Below, in pieces: positions 55,150 to 64,000 of a stretch of DNA of 64,000 nt (positions are counted from its first letter, which is position 1; every line of letters starts with the position of its first letter). The notes beneath the pieces were generated by a model. That model made no database searches and was not told the DNA's origin. It saw nothing but the letters and a program-made list of their open reading frames with translations. This DNA is from Eubacterium sp. (GTDB taxonomy: Bacteria; Bacillota; Clostridia; Lachnospirales; Lachnospiraceae), in the NCBI GenBank assembly GCA_024698585.1, contig JAILRB010000019.1:1-64000 (forward strand). Direction: 5' to 3'. The position numbers were made by a program, and so were the translations under genes.

Positions 55150-56589
55150 ATGTATGACAAAAAGTCATTGGTAGCAGATGATTTTATTAATCATCAGGAA
55201 ATATTGGATACTTTAAAATATGCAGAAGAAAACAAAAATAACTTAGAACTGATTCAGCAGATTTTAGAAAAGGCAAAGCCTAAGAAACAGGGAGAGGAAA
55301 CCGTTTGCGCTGGACTTTCCCATAGAGAAGCCTTAGTACTTTTGGAATGTGAGATTCCGGAGGTATTGGAAGAAATTAAACAATTAGCGGAAGAAATTAA
55401 ATTAGCATATTACGGAAATCGTATTGTGATTTTCGCACCGCTTTATTTATCCAATTATTGTGTCAACGGATGTGTGTATTGTCCATACCATGCGAAAAAC
55501 AGACATATTCCGAGAAAGAAACTGACCCAGGAAGAAGTGAAAAATGAAGTCATTGCCTTACAAGATATGGGGCATAAGAGATTGGCCATTGAAGCAGGAG
55601 AAGATCCGGTGAACAATCCTATTGAATATATTCTGGATTGTATTAAGACCATCTACTCTATTAAGCACAAAAACGGGGCAATTCGCCGTGTGAATGTAAA
55701 CATTGCTGCAACGACTGTAGAAGAATATAAAATGCTGGCAGATGCCGGCATTGGAACCTATATTTTGTTCCAGGAAACATATCATAAGGAGAGCTATCTG
55801 AAACTTCACCCGACAGGACCGAAGCATGATTACAACTATCATACGGAAGCCATGGATCGTGCCATGGAAGGTGGCATTGATGATGTGGGGCTGGGCGTAT
55901 TGTTTGGTTTGGAAATGTATAAGTACGAGTTGGCAGGATTGTTGATGCATGCCGAGCATTTGGAAGCTGTGCATGGTGTGGGACCGCATACCATCAGCGT
56001 TCCAAGAGTCAAGAAAGCAGATGATATTAATCCGGAAGATTTTGATAATGGTATTAGTGATGAAATTTTTGAAAAGATTTGTGCAATCATTCGAATTGCT
56101 GTACCGTATACAGGAATGATTATCTCCACCAGGGAAAGTCAGGAAGTCCGGGAAAAGGTATTGCGCCTGGGAGTTTCTCAGATTTCCGGAGGCTCCAGAA
56201 CCAGTGTAGGTGGCTATGGAGAAGAAATCCGTCCGACAGACACCGAACAGTTTGACGTTTCAGATCAGAGAACGTTAGACGAAGTAGTAAAATGGTTGAT
56301 GGAAATGGGAATGATTCCATCCTTCTGTACGGCGTGCTACCGTGCAGGAAGAACCGGAGACCGTTTTATGAGTTTCTGTAAATCAGGCCAGATTTTAAAT
56401 TATTGTCATCCGAATGCATTGATGACATTGAAGGAATACTTAGAAGATTATGCCAGCGAAGAAACAAGGAAAGTTGGCGAAGAATTAATCAGAAAAGAAA
56501 TGGAAAAAATTCCGAAGGAAGCAGTTCGAAAAACTGCAAAGGATTACTTGGAAAAAATTGAACAGGGAACGAGAGATTTCAGATTTTAG
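55150..56589 (+). CDS. hydG: [FeFe] hydrogenase H-cluster radical SAM maturase HydG
   Basis: A 479-residue radical SAM tyrosine lyase that makes CO and cyanide ligands for the H-cluster. The SAM cluster Cys are C104-x3-C108-x2-C111 (CVNGCVYC). The second, C-terminal cluster motif is CTACYRAG...FMSFCKSG. GEDPVNNPIEY and SGGSRTSVGGY are typical. ATG follows AAAGCGTGAAGAAAA. It is 22 bp after HydE and 15 bp before HydF. ThiH is the nearest relative, but the C-terminal Cys set and neighbours favour HydG. Confidence 0.95.
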   Translation: MYDKKSLVADDFINHQEILDTLKYAEENKNNLELIQQILEKAKPKKQGEETVCAGLSHREALVLLECEIPEVLEEIKQLAEEIKLAYYGNRIVIFAPLYLSNYCVNGCVYCPYHAKNRHIPRKKLTQEEVKNEVIALQDMGHKRLAIEAGEDPVNNPIEYILDCIKTIYSIKHKNGAIRRVNVNIAATTVEEYKMLADAGIGTYILFQETYHKESYLKLHPTGPKHDYNYHTEAMDRAMEGGIDDVGLGVLFGLEMYKYELAGLLMHAEHLEAVHGVGPHTISVPRVKKADDINPEDFDNGISDEIFEKICAIIRIAVPYTGMIISTRESQEVREKVLRLGVSQISGGSRTSVGGYGEEIRPTDTEQFDVSDQRTLDEVVKWLMEMGMIPSFCTACYRAGRTGDRFMSFCKSGQILNYCHPNALMTLKEYLEDYASEETRKVGEELIRKEMEKIPKEAVRKTAKDYLEKIEQGTRDFRF

Positions 56590-56604
56590 AAGGAGGATGT
56601 GCCT

Positions 56605-57846
56605 ATGAGTCTTAATGCAACACCATCAGGAGAACGAATTCATATTGGATTTTTTGGACGACGAAATGCAGGAAAGTCCAGTCTTGTGAATGCGGTGACA
56701 GGTCAGAATTTATCCATTGTCTCCAGTCACAAGGGAACGACGACAGATCCGGTTCAAAAGGCTATGGAATTATTGCCTCTTGGACCAGTCATGATTGTGG
56801 ATACTCCTGGTTTTGACGACGAAGGTGACTTGGGAAGATTAAGAATCCAGAAGGCCAAGGACATTTTAGGAAAAGTGGACATGGCTGTATTAGTGATGGA
56901 TGTATTAGAGCCAATCATTGAATCCGAAAAACAATTAATTGAAATGTTTATGGACAGGGATATTCCATTTTTGATTGTATTCAGTAAATGGGATTTGTTA
57001 GGTGACGTGGTAGATGAAGGTGTTATGTTAACCGGAAAGACCAGAGAAATGAGCCGACTGGGATTGGAAGTTTCTGAAGAACAGGTGATTTTTGCCACCG
57101 TTCATAAGCAGGAAAACATCACTCTGGTGAAGGAACGAATCATTAAACTCATGAAGAACTTCGCGGAAGAAAAGTTTATTGTGAAAGATTTGATTCCGGA
57201 TGGAGATACCGTCGTTTTAGTGATTCCGATTGACAGTGGTGCTCCGAAAGGTCGAATCATTCTGCCACAGCAGCAGGTTCTTCGGGAATTGTTGGATGCA
57301 GGAAAAATGGTTGTTGCAGTAAGAGAATCGGAATTGGAAGAGGCACTAAAGAGGTTGGAGAATAAGGTTTCATTGGTCATTACGGATAGTCAGGCTTTTG
57401 AAGTGGTAGATCAGATTGTGCCGGAGGAAATTCCGTTGACATCCTTCTCAATTCTAATGGCAAGATACAAAGGATTTTTTGAGGTGGCAATTGATGGAAT
57501 TGAAACACTCGACAGCCTAAAGGACGGAGACCGCATTCTCATTTCTGAAGGCTGTACCCATCATAGACAGTGCGATGATATCGGAACGGTAAAAATACCG
57601 AAATGGTTAACGGCTTACACCGGGAAAAAACTGGAATTTGAAAATTCCGTGGGAAGGGATTTTCCACAGGACGTATCAGGATATGCTCTGGTAATTCATT
57701 GTGGAGGTTGTATGCTCAATGAAAGAGAAGTTTTACGAAGAATGAGTCGTGCCGTGAATCAGGGAATTCCATTTACTAATTACGGAATGACCATTGCAAA
57801 GATGAAGGGTATCTTAGAACGAAGTATTGAAATTATTAAAAAATAA
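56605..57846 (+). CDS. hydF: [FeFe] hydrogenase H-cluster maturation GTPase HydF
   Basis: A 413-residue scaffold GTPase that assembles and delivers the diiron subcluster. The P-loop is GRRNAGKSS (18-26), with TTDPV, DTPGFDDEG and SKWD as further G motifs. The C-terminal part has the FeS ligands in CTHHRQCDD and HCGGCML. ATG 56605 follows AAGGAGGATGTGCCT. It ends the maturase operon, or continues into the gene at 57885, 38 bp further on. Confidence 0.95.
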   Translation: MSLNATPSGERIHIGFFGRRNAGKSSLVNAVTGQNLSIVSSHKGTTTDPVQKAMELLPLGPVMIVDTPGFDDEGDLGRLRIQKAKDILGKVDMAVLVMDVLEPIIESEKQLIEMFMDRDIPFLIVFSKWDLLGDVVDEGVMLTGKTREMSRLGLEVSEEQVIFATVHKQENITLVKERIIKLMKNFAEEKFIVKDLIPDGDTVVLVIPIDSGAPKGRIILPQQQVLRELLDAGKMVVAVRESELEEALKRLENKVSLVITDSQAFEVVDQIVPEEIPLTSFSILMARYKGFFEVAIDGIETLDSLKDGDRILISEGCTHHRQCDDIGTVKIPKWLTAYTGKKLEFENSVGRDFPQDVSGYALVIHCGGCMLNEREVLRRMSRAVNQGIPFTNYGMTIAKMKGILERSIEIIKK

Positions 57847-57884
57847 TATATAATGATGTTTAAAAATTGAAAGGGGAACTGAAG

Positions 57885-59492
57885 ATGAAAAAGAGATTGA
57901 TTCAGAAATTATTCATGATGTTACTTGTTTGTTCCATGTTATTCGAAAGTGCTTTCGTGGAAACAGCATATGTATATGGAGCAAATCAGAACATGTATGA
58001 CACACTGGCCTTAAATTTGACAGAAGAAACATTCCATTATCTGGATGAAGTATATGTGAAGAAATATCCACAGCTCGGGTTACGACTGGAATATGGAACA
58101 AAAAAGGAAAAGGAAATCCTTACAACATTAGCAAAGAAGATTACAAAAGACTGCAAGTCAAATCAGGAAAAAGTGGATGAGATTGCAGATTGGATCAAAA
58201 AGAACATTACATTTAAGGAACAAACTTCTGCCTACTCCATTGATACCTTGATGGACCGGAGGGGTAATTGTATGAGTTACTCAGAGCTGATGAAGGACTT
58301 GTTGAGAAGTCTGAATATTCCGGCAGCTGTTGTGTTGGGATTTTACGGAGATATGAAAAATGTCCCGGCTTATGATTATAACAGAGCAGATCTTGGAGGA
58401 CATGCGTGGTGTTTCGCTTATGTGAACGGGCAGTGGAAGCTGTATGATATGTTAAAAGGCGTCTATGGTGAAACGGACAAAAAAGTGATTTCACAGCATT
58501 TCTATAATGGTGCAGTGGATGGCGTAGCAATGACCTTTGATGGAATGGACCTTTTCAAGATACAGTTTCCGCAGTTCATCCGGTATCAGGACGGAAAATT
58601 CTGGGGAATGGAAAACGGCGAACCAACGAAGAAATCATTTTTGGAAGATATTTACTTTAATAACATCTGGTTTTGCGGGGCAATCAATCAGGGAGAGTTT
58701 TCGGAAGACTACCCATTTTATCCGGGACAGGCATTTTCCGGTTTCCTGATTGATGGGAAAAACTGTATTCACCAAATTTATGAGAATGGAGTTTTAGCAA
58801 ATAACACATTTTTTGAAAACAATGGACAGGAATATTTTTCATTCGCAGGGCGGACCTTCCGGTGGTATGTTGATGAAGAACATTGTTACACAAGAGATGG
58901 ATGGCTTTATGTGAAAAAAGGGTATCAGGGACCGGGATTATTGTTTTATGAAATGGAACCATACGTGAATGATGCTACGTACAAGATTGTTTATGAGAGC
59001 GGTGACTCAAGTGTGATTGCAATTATCGAAAGTGGAACTATATATGCGAAAAAGAGTGGAAATGCCTTAATTAAGGCATCTCTGTATAAGGATGGATCCG
59101 TCATCAGCACCAATCAGATTATGTTGTTTGTGGGAGATGAATCAAGAGTCCCGGATTATACAGATAAGAGAGTAAAAACTCCTGTGAAGACGGTTACAAA
59201 CCCGTTAAAGAATAAAAAGGTTAAACTCGGCTCTGTAAAAAGTAAGAAAAAGAAAACCTTGACCATTCAGTGGAAAAAACTGAACAAGGTAAAAGGCTAT
59301 CAGGTCATTTATGCGCAAAATAAAAAGTTTACGAAAGGCAAAAAGAGTGTAAATCTGAAGAAAAATTCAGTGACATTAAAAAAACTGAAAAGCAAGAAAA
59401 CGTACTATGTGAAGGTACGAGGTTTTGTCAAAAAAGATGGAAAGACATTCTATAGCAAATGGAGTAAGGTGAAAAGCGCAAGAGTCAAATAA
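57885..59492 (+). CDS. secreted transglutaminase-like protein with Lys-rich FN3-type tail
   Basis: A 535-residue exported protein. The signal peptide (1-33) ends near VYGA. The transglutaminase-like domain has the Cys/His/Asp triad in RRGNCMSYS (C129), GGHAWCFAY (H173) and KLYDML (D188). The middle is Tyr/Phe/Trp-rich and has a Bacterial Ig2-like stretch (YKIVYESGDSSVIAIIESG). The last 90 residues are a Lys-rich FN3-like module also seen at the end of the GH81 protein (KGYQVIY..., YYVKVRGF). These modules probably bind the cell wall. The enzyme may crosslink, or cut, peptide side chains. The ribosome site is AAAGGGGAACTGAAG. Confidence 0.85.
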   Translation: MKKRLIQKLFMMLLVCSMLFESAFVETAYVYGANQNMYDTLALNLTEETFHYLDEVYVKKYPQLGLRLEYGTKKEKEILTTLAKKITKDCKSNQEKVDEIADWIKKNITFKEQTSAYSIDTLMDRRGNCMSYSELMKDLLRSLNIPAAVVLGFYGDMKNVPAYDYNRADLGGHAWCFAYVNGQWKLYDMLKGVYGETDKKVISQHFYNGAVDGVAMTFDGMDLFKIQFPQFIRYQDGKFWGMENGEPTKKSFLEDIYFNNIWFCGAINQGEFSEDYPFYPGQAFSGFLIDGKNCIHQIYENGVLANNTFFENNGQEYFSFAGRTFRWYVDEEHCYTRDGWLYVKKGYQGPGLLFYEMEPYVNDATYKIVYESGDSSVIAIIESGTIYAKKSGNALIKASLYKDGSVISTNQIMLFVGDESRVPDYTDKRVKTPVKTVTNPLKNKKVKLGSVKSKKKKTLTIQWKKLNKVKGYQVIYAQNKKFTKGKKSVNLKKNSVTLKKLKSKKTYYVKVRGFVKKDGKTFYSKWSKVKSARVK

Positions 59493-59530
59493 AATATTGA
59501 CAACGTCAAAGAGTGACGTATAATAAAAGT

Positions 59531-59574
59531 ATACCAAAGATAACTATTATGAGAGTTGTCTTTGGTATTTTTTA
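59531..59574 (+). terminator. intrinsic terminator
   Basis: ATACCAAAGATAACT (59531-59545) pairs with AGTTGTCTTTGGTAT (59554-59568), then TTTTT. Confidence 0.9.
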
Positions 59575-59648
59575 TGCTTATGCTAACATATCTACTCCCG
59601 CGAAAAGTGTTACAAGTCACATTTTATTTGAGAAGGAGGAAAGAATCA

Positions 59649-60269
59649 ATGGATGAAACATATGATTTGGAAAAAACAGTGAAGAAGATTGAGGAAGCAT
59701 TACCGGATTATGTAAAGCAGCCCGGAACATTTACTTACGAGGATTATGAGGCACTTCCTGAAGAGGTTCGATGTGAATTGATTGATGGGTATCTTTACGA
59801 CATGACAGCTCCTAATATAGATCATCAGAGCGTTGCCGGAGAAGTACATTACCAGATTCTGGATTTCATAAAAAAGAGGAATGGAAGATGTAAAGTGTTT
59901 ATTGCCCCTACGGATGTTCGCCTGGATGGAGAACGGGATACGATGGTACAGCCGGATGTCTTTATCGTGTGTGACGAAAAGAAATTGACGAAGAAACATG
60001 TAATTGGTGCACCGGATTTTATTCTGGAAGTTTTATCGAAGTCTACGAGAACGAAGGATTTATATGTGAAAACAGGAAAATATAAAAGCGTGGGCGTACG
60101 GGAATATTGGATGATTGACCTGGAAAAGAAAACATTAATCCGGTATCTTTTTGAAAAGAGTGATGCACCAAGGATTAGCTCGCTGGAAGGTGTGATGGAA
60201 GTAGCTATTTATGATGGGGAGTTAAAAATTGATTTGGGGGAAATAAAGGAATTTGTAAAAAGAGATTAA
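59649..60269 (+). CDS. Uma2-family (DUF820) PD-(D/E)xK nuclease-like protein
   Basis: A 206-residue protein. The fold's conserved pattern is visible: CELIDGYLYDM (Glu), VQPDVFIVCD (Asp), then PDFILEVLSKSTRTKDLYVK, and YWMID. The family has a restriction-nuclease-like core, but its biological role is largely unknown. ATG 59649 follows GAGAAGGAGGAAAGAATCA. The 5' neighbour ends in a terminator, so the gene has its own unit. Confidence 0.87.
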   Translation: MDETYDLEKTVKKIEEALPDYVKQPGTFTYEDYEALPEEVRCELIDGYLYDMTAPNIDHQSVAGEVHYQILDFIKKRNGRCKVFIAPTDVRLDGERDTMVQPDVFIVCDEKKLTKKHVIGAPDFILEVLSKSTRTKDLYVKTGKYKSVGVREYWMIDLEKKTLIRYLFEKSDAPRISSLEGVMEVAIYDGELKIDLGEIKEFVKRD

Positions 60270-60281
60270 ACTATTTTAAGA

Positions 60282-60322
60282 GGGCAAGGTGCTGTTTTAA
60301 TACAGAATCCTTGCCCCTTTTT
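60282..60322. terminator. intrinsic terminator
   Basis: GGGCAAGG (60282-60289) pairs with CCTTGCCC (60309-60316), followed by TTTTTT. It lies between convergent genes. Confidence 0.8.
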
Positions 60323-60339
60323 TAAAATTGACAATTTTA

Positions 60340-61980
60340 TTATTTTACTGTCATAAGAATTCCTTCTGCAGCTCCGGTTTGATTCGGTATTGTCAAAAGA
60401 TCTGCTTGAATACAGGCTTCAATTGCATCGGAGAGAATTCGAACACCGGCAATCAACATTGGGTAGTATTGATATTCTCCAAGGAGATGTGGGGGAATAT
60501 GCGTCCTCATATATTGTGACAATTCTGCGGCAATTTGGTTAATTATTGGTTCAAGTCCTTCACAAAATTTTTCTGAAAACCCGTTGAAACAATTTTGGTC
60601 GTCTTCCTTGAGAATAATAATCTTTGGTTCTATCATATCCCCTTTTTTCTGAAGATAACCCGCTTCAATGGCTTTTGCAGCTACTTCTTTTTCTGCATCG
60701 GATAAATCTAAAATATTTATACCGTTCAGTGCTTTTAAAGTCATCAGAATATTGGCATCCTGTGAGATGTTATGTCCACATTCAAAATGCTTTGTGATTC
60801 GTTCGCCATACACGTTAGATAAATATATTCTTTCATAGCCACCAACGGCAGTGGCATTGATTCCGTCACAGCCATAAAATGCCATTTCCGGATTTTTATC
60901 GGAAGGAAAGGCGATGGCAATGCTGGTAAAATCCCGCTTGGAAGGAATGATTTCTGAAAAATATTTTTGGTCGATTTGTTCAATAATTCTCTGATTATAG
61001 TACCAGATTGTTCCGGAAATCAATGTCCATAAGATAAAACGTGTATCGTCCTGTTTACTTAAGTATGGGAAGGAAAGAAGTTCCTCCTTATGTTTTGAGA
61101 TATTCTTTTTCAATTGATCACAGAATTCGGGAAGATGGCGTTCATAAATGTTGTTGGATTCATCAAATTCCTTATAATCTACAACTAATATATTAGAGAT
61201 ATATTTTCCGTTATCTAATTTTTTTAGTAATCCGTAGGAACCATTCTCACCGTGGCATTGTATTTCTAATTCCTCCTCGATATATGGCATTGGAATGCAA
61301 AGTTCATCGGAAAGGTCTTTCGCAGACTTGGCTTTATCTTTGCATAAATAAACGAGATTTTGGGATAACATTCGTTCTGCTTTGATTCGTGGATCATTTC
61401 CCAAAGGATTTCCTGTGCCAATAAAATCTAAACGGATTGGTTTTAATGATAAGTTTCGTTCATTCATTTTGTTAACCTCTTTTCTAATAGAATTTCGGGC
61501 ATAAAACAAACGTTGTTTTACAGTAGTTTCTGAAATGTTCAGTTTTTGAGTAATCTCCTTGATGGATAATTCATCCAGGTAATAGAGAATCATTACATCC
61601 CGATAGGCCTTGGAAAGATAGGATATTTCCATAAATATTTTCTGAAGCTTTCGGGATTCTTCTAGAGAATTTACCAGATCATCAATTTCATTCTTCCGAG
61701 ACATTAGAGTCTGATTCGTATTTTCCAGACTGATACAAATAGAATTTTTACTTCGCTTGGCACAATAATCGGCGTAGACACGATGTGCAATGGTCCAGAC
61801 AAAAGCGTGAAATTCCAGGATATTTGTTTGTTTCTGAATTGCTGATAATACTGAAAGAATTATTTCAGAACAAAGGTCTTCAGCTTCTGTACCGGTACTA
61901 CAGCGTTTGTAAGAAAACTGGTAAATCTGATTCAGAAAATCGTTGTTTTCAAATTGTTTTAATGCTTCATTGGTATTCAT
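60340..61980 (-). CDS. ECF-like sigma factor with a 370-residue C-terminal extension
   Basis: A 546-residue protein. Residues 1-80 are sigma region 2 (TEAEDLCSEIILSVLSAI, FHAFVWTIAHRVYADYCAK). Residues about 100-165 are region 4 (YRDVMILYYLDELSIKEITQ, HTH SETTVKQRLFYARN). The remaining 370 residues begin with a second winged-helix-like segment (AKDLSDELCIPMPYIEEELE). Then follows a domain with many acidic/aromatic stretches and ECGHNIS, Cys-containing. Ordinary ECF factors are 160-200 residues. No anti-sigma gene is adjacent, so the extension probably does the sensing. ATG 61980 follows GTGAGGG. Confidence 0.85.
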   Translation of the reverse strand: MNTNEALKQFENNDFLNQIYQFSYKRCSTGTEAEDLCSEIILSVLSAIQKQTNILEFHAFVWTIAHRVYADYCAKRSKNSICISLENTNQTLMSRKNEIDDLVNSLEESRKLQKIFMEISYLSKAYRDVMILYYLDELSIKEITQKLNISETTVKQRLFYARNSIRKEVNKMNERNLSLKPIRLDFIGTGNPLGNDPRIKAERMLSQNLVYLCKDKAKSAKDLSDELCIPMPYIEEELEIQCHGENGSYGLLKKLDNGKYISNILVVDYKEFDESNNIYERHLPEFCDQLKKNISKHKEELLSFPYLSKQDDTRFILWTLISGTIWYYNQRIIEQIDQKYFSEIIPSKRDFTSIAIAFPSDKNPEMAFYGCDGINATAVGGYERIYLSNVYGERITKHFECGHNISQDANILMTLKALNGINILDLSDAEKEVAAKAIEAGYLQKKGDMIEPKIIILKEDDQNCFNGFSEKFCEGLEPIINQIAAELSQYMRTHIPPHLLGEYQYYPMLIAGVRILSDAIEACIQADLLTIPNQTGAAEGILMTVK

Positions 61981-62207
61981 TTGTTTGCCCTCACTGTTTC
62001 ATTCATGAATGTTACATTATATTAGTCGGTACTGTTAGAAAAAGGTTAGGTATCATAATGATATTTTAGCATTTTTTTTTTGAGGTGAGAATGATAAGAA
62101 AATAATAAGTGCTGTTGTTTTGTGACATGAAAAGAGAAAGAATGTATAATTAAATATAAATAGTTATCAAATACTTAGTGTTTTATGAAAAGAATGGAGA
62201 GAAATCT

Positions 62208-62831
62208 ATGAGAACAAGAGAACAGGCACTGACCTATGGACTGTCATTTCCTGACACGTATCAGGAGGCACCCTTTCATGATCCCAATTGGCAATTAGTT
62301 CGGGTGAAAGGAAGTAAGAAGGCGTTTTTATGGACCTATGAAAGAGAGGGGTATATTTGTTTGAATGTTAAGGTAAGTCCGGAATGGAGGGATTTCTGGA
62401 GACAGGCGTATCCATCAGTTATTCCCGCATATCACCAGAACAAAGAACATTGGAATACAATCATTTTGGATGGCTCGATTCCCAGAAAAGAAGTTGAGCG
62501 AATGATTGCGGAAAGTTATGACCTTGTTACGGATACACCGACAAAGAGGATTTATGAAGCAGTGAAAAAAATCCCGAAAGGAAAGGTTGCAACGTATGGA
62601 TTGATTGCAAAATTGGCAGGCAATGAAAAAATGTCACGGGCAGTTGGAAATGCACTTCATAAGAATCCGGACCCGGAGCATATTCCGTGTTTCAGAGTGG
62701 TGAATGCGAAAGGGGAATTGCCGGGAAATTTCGCATTTGGAGAAGGTGTGCAGGAAAGACTCTTGAAGGAAGATGGAATTGAAGTTGTGGACGGGAAAGT
62801 AGATTTACAGAAATATTTGTGGAAGAAATAA
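62208..62831 (+). CDS. MmcQ/YjbR domain fused to an alkyltransferase-like (MGMT) domain
   Basis: A 207-residue fusion. Residues 1-105 match YjbR/MmcQ-type proteins (LSFPDTYQEAPFHDPNW, EGYICLNVKVSPEW). Residues 112-207 match the DNA-binding/active-site domain of O6-alkylguanine transferases: IPKGKVATYGLIAKLAG, SRAVGNALHKNP and IPCFRVVNAKGEL with the acceptor Cys. The usual IPCHRVV His is Phe here, which could weaken Cys activation. Likely role: repair or recognition of alkylated bases. ATG 62208 follows ATGGAGAGAAATCT. Confidence 0.87.
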   Translation: MRTREQALTYGLSFPDTYQEAPFHDPNWQLVRVKGSKKAFLWTYEREGYICLNVKVSPEWRDFWRQAYPSVIPAYHQNKEHWNTIILDGSIPRKEVERMIAESYDLVTDTPTKRIYEAVKKIPKGKVATYGLIAKLAGNEKMSRAVGNALHKNPDPEHIPCFRVVNAKGELPGNFAFGEGVQERLLKEDGIEVVDGKVDLQKYLWKK

Positions 62832-62833
62832 TG

Positions 62834-62862
62834 TTGAACATATGTTCGAGAGGTGCTATAAT
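62834..62862 (+). promoter_or_regulatory. promoter with LexA (SOS) box before the helicase gene
   Basis: TTGAAC (62834-62839), 17-bp spacer, TATAAT (62857-62862). TGAACATATGTTCG (62835-62848) overlaps the -35 box and matches the Gram-positive LexA operator form GAAC-N4-GTTC. Confidence 0.75.
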
Positions 62863-62894
62863 GAATTCATTCATTAACATTTAGGAGAACAGAG

Positions 62895-64000
62895 ATGTTT
62901 GATCTTTTAGAGAACTTAAATACAGCGCAAAGAGATGCGGTTACTTCCACGGAAGGATTCGTTCGTGTTATTGCGGGAGCGGGCTCCGGAAAGACCAAAG
63001 CTTTGTCCCATCGATTTGCATATTTGGTAAATGAGTTGGGAATCCTTCCGGGAAACATTTTATGTGTCACTTTTACGAATAAGGCGGCTAATGAAATGCG
63101 TCAGAGGATTCATCGACTGACAGGAGATAATGACACCGGCTATATTAATACCTTTCATGGATTCTGTGTTTCCATTTTGCAGGAGGACAGTTTTGTGGCT
63201 CAGTATCCGAAAAGCTTTCTGGTGCTGGATAATTCCGATATTGATGCGATGCTAAAAATTATTTATGAGGAGCGAGGACTGACTTTACGGGATATGACCT
63301 TTAGCAAAGCAAGAGATATGATTGAGATGCGGAAATTGTTTAAAGAACCGAAGTATTACGAAGACATGATTACCATGTCCTTAGAAGTGCTGAAGGAAAA
63401 ATATGAAAATGCAGTGGATGCAGATGATATTATTTTTTATGGATATTTGTATCAGGAAAAGAAGTGCTTTGGACTAGATTATAATGACTTATTAAAATTT
63501 GCACTTTATATTTTTCAGGTGAATGAAGAGGTAAAACTGAAATGGCAGAAGCGCTTGGAATATATCATGATTGATGAATTTCAGGACATTGACCAGATTC
63601 AGTACCAATTGATGTCGGTACTCTGTGCGTATCATAAGAATCTGTTTATTGTGGGGGACCCGGATCAGACTATTTACAGTTGGAGAGGAGCGGATTCCAG
63701 ATACCTATTGGAATTTGAACGGAACTTTCCGGGCACGAAGACGATTATGATGATGGAAAACTATCGTTCAACACCGGAGATTCTCGCAGTGGCGAATTCC
63801 CTGGTGGAAAAGAACCATACGAGAATTAAGAAGGATTTGATTCCGCTATTAGAAAACGGAGAACGGGTGATTTGTCATCATGGAAAGACTGCGGCAGAAG
63901 AAGCGGAATGGATCGCAGATGAAATTACGGAATTGCTCCGTCACGGGAAACGTTACGGGGATATTACCGTGTTATACCGAGCCCATTATGTCACAAGAAC
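62895..64000 (+). CDS. UvrD/PcrA-type DNA helicase (partial, runs off the window)
   Basis: The first 368 residues of a superfamily 1A 3'-5' helicase. Motifs in order: Q motif LNTAQRDAV, Walker A AGAGSGKTKAL, Ia TFTNKAANEM, Ic NTFHGFC, II IDEFQDID, III GDPDQTIYSWRGAD and IV NYRSTPEILAVAN. The ATG follows TTAGGAGAACAGAG. It acts in repair and removing stalled complexes. The LexA-type promoter suggests SOS induction. The gene continues past 64000. Confidence 0.93.
   Translation, partial: MFDLLENLNTAQRDAVTSTEGFVRVIAGAGSGKTKALSHRFAYLVNELGILPGNILCVTFTNKAANEMRQRIHRLTGDNDTGYINTFHGFCVSILQEDSFVAQYPKSFLVLDNSDIDAMLKIIYEERGLTLRDMTFSKARDMIEMRKLFKEPKYYEDMITMSLEVLKEKYENAVDADDIIFYGYLYQEKKCFGLDYNDLLKFALYIFQVNEEVKLKWQKRLEYIMIDEFQDIDQIQYQLMSVLCAYHKNLFIVGDPDQTIYSWRGADSRYLLEFERNFPGTKTIMMMENYRSTPEILAVANSLVEKNHTRIKKDLIPLLENGERVICHHGKTAAEEAEWIADEITELLRHGKRYGDITVLYRAHYVTR

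Overview
The window is from a low-GC Gram-positive anaerobe, most likely a Lachnospiraceae-type member of the Clostridia. The evidence is AT-rich DNA with strong AGGAGG ribosome sites, [FeFe]-hydrogenase maturases, secreted glycosidases with Thr/Glu/Pro linkers and Lys-rich C-terminal repeats, and mobile elements of the Tn4451/TnpX and MobA/MobL type. No rRNA, tRNA or CRISPR array was seen.

Region 1 (1-9841) is accessory DNA with signs of decay. It holds secreted proteins of unknown function, one of which has a second partial copy downstream. It also holds an inverted and frameshifted XRE regulator, small orphan genes, an IS200 element (about 4480-5228), an unrecognised two-gene operon (5480-7155), a Fic protein, and a membrane-anchored protein with a CBM2-like domain.

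Region 2 (10027-13031) looks chromosomal: a small two-helix membrane protein, a flavodoxin-fold reductase, and an ECF sigma factor with its membrane anti-sigma partner.

Region 3 (about 13275-37689) is a nested mobile island. The outer element, about 24.4 kb, is bounded by 19-bp imperfect direct repeats. It carries a Ser/Thr kinase, an XRE regulator, excisionase, tyrosine integrase, MobC-like protein, TnpV, a MobV relaxase, and a defence operon made of a cytosine-5 methyltransferase, an MvaI/BcnI-type endonuclease and an apparent ABC-three-component system. Its integrase gene is split in the RHSH active-site codons by an inner element of about 11.9 kb. The inner element is Tn4451-like. It encodes a TnpX-type serine recombinase, sigma-like protein, TnpW, DUF3847-like protein, and MobA/MobL relaxase with two out-of-frame overlapping genes. 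Its cargo is a large secreted protein with three CBM2-like domains and two caspase-like His/Cys sites, now frameshifted. A promoter with a LexA/SOS-type box precedes the defence operon; the same 12-bp core lies in the promoter of the UvrD/PcrA-like gene at the right end.

Region 4 (37806-64000) is mostly chromosomal. It has a paralogue of the small membrane protein, a giant GH81 beta-1,3-glucanase and a GH18 chitinase (together a plausible fungal-wall-degrading pair), glutathione peroxidase, flavodoxin, a GT-C-like membrane protein, CBS/DHH pyrophosphatase, a methyltransferase, a PurF-like protein lacking the N-terminal Cys, and HydE-HydG-HydF. These are followed by a secreted transglutaminase-like protein, a Uma2 nuclease-like protein, a sigma factor with a long C-terminal extension, a YjbR-alkyltransferase fusion, and the start of a UvrD/PcrA helicase. 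Most transcription units end in clear intrinsic terminators, listed individually.
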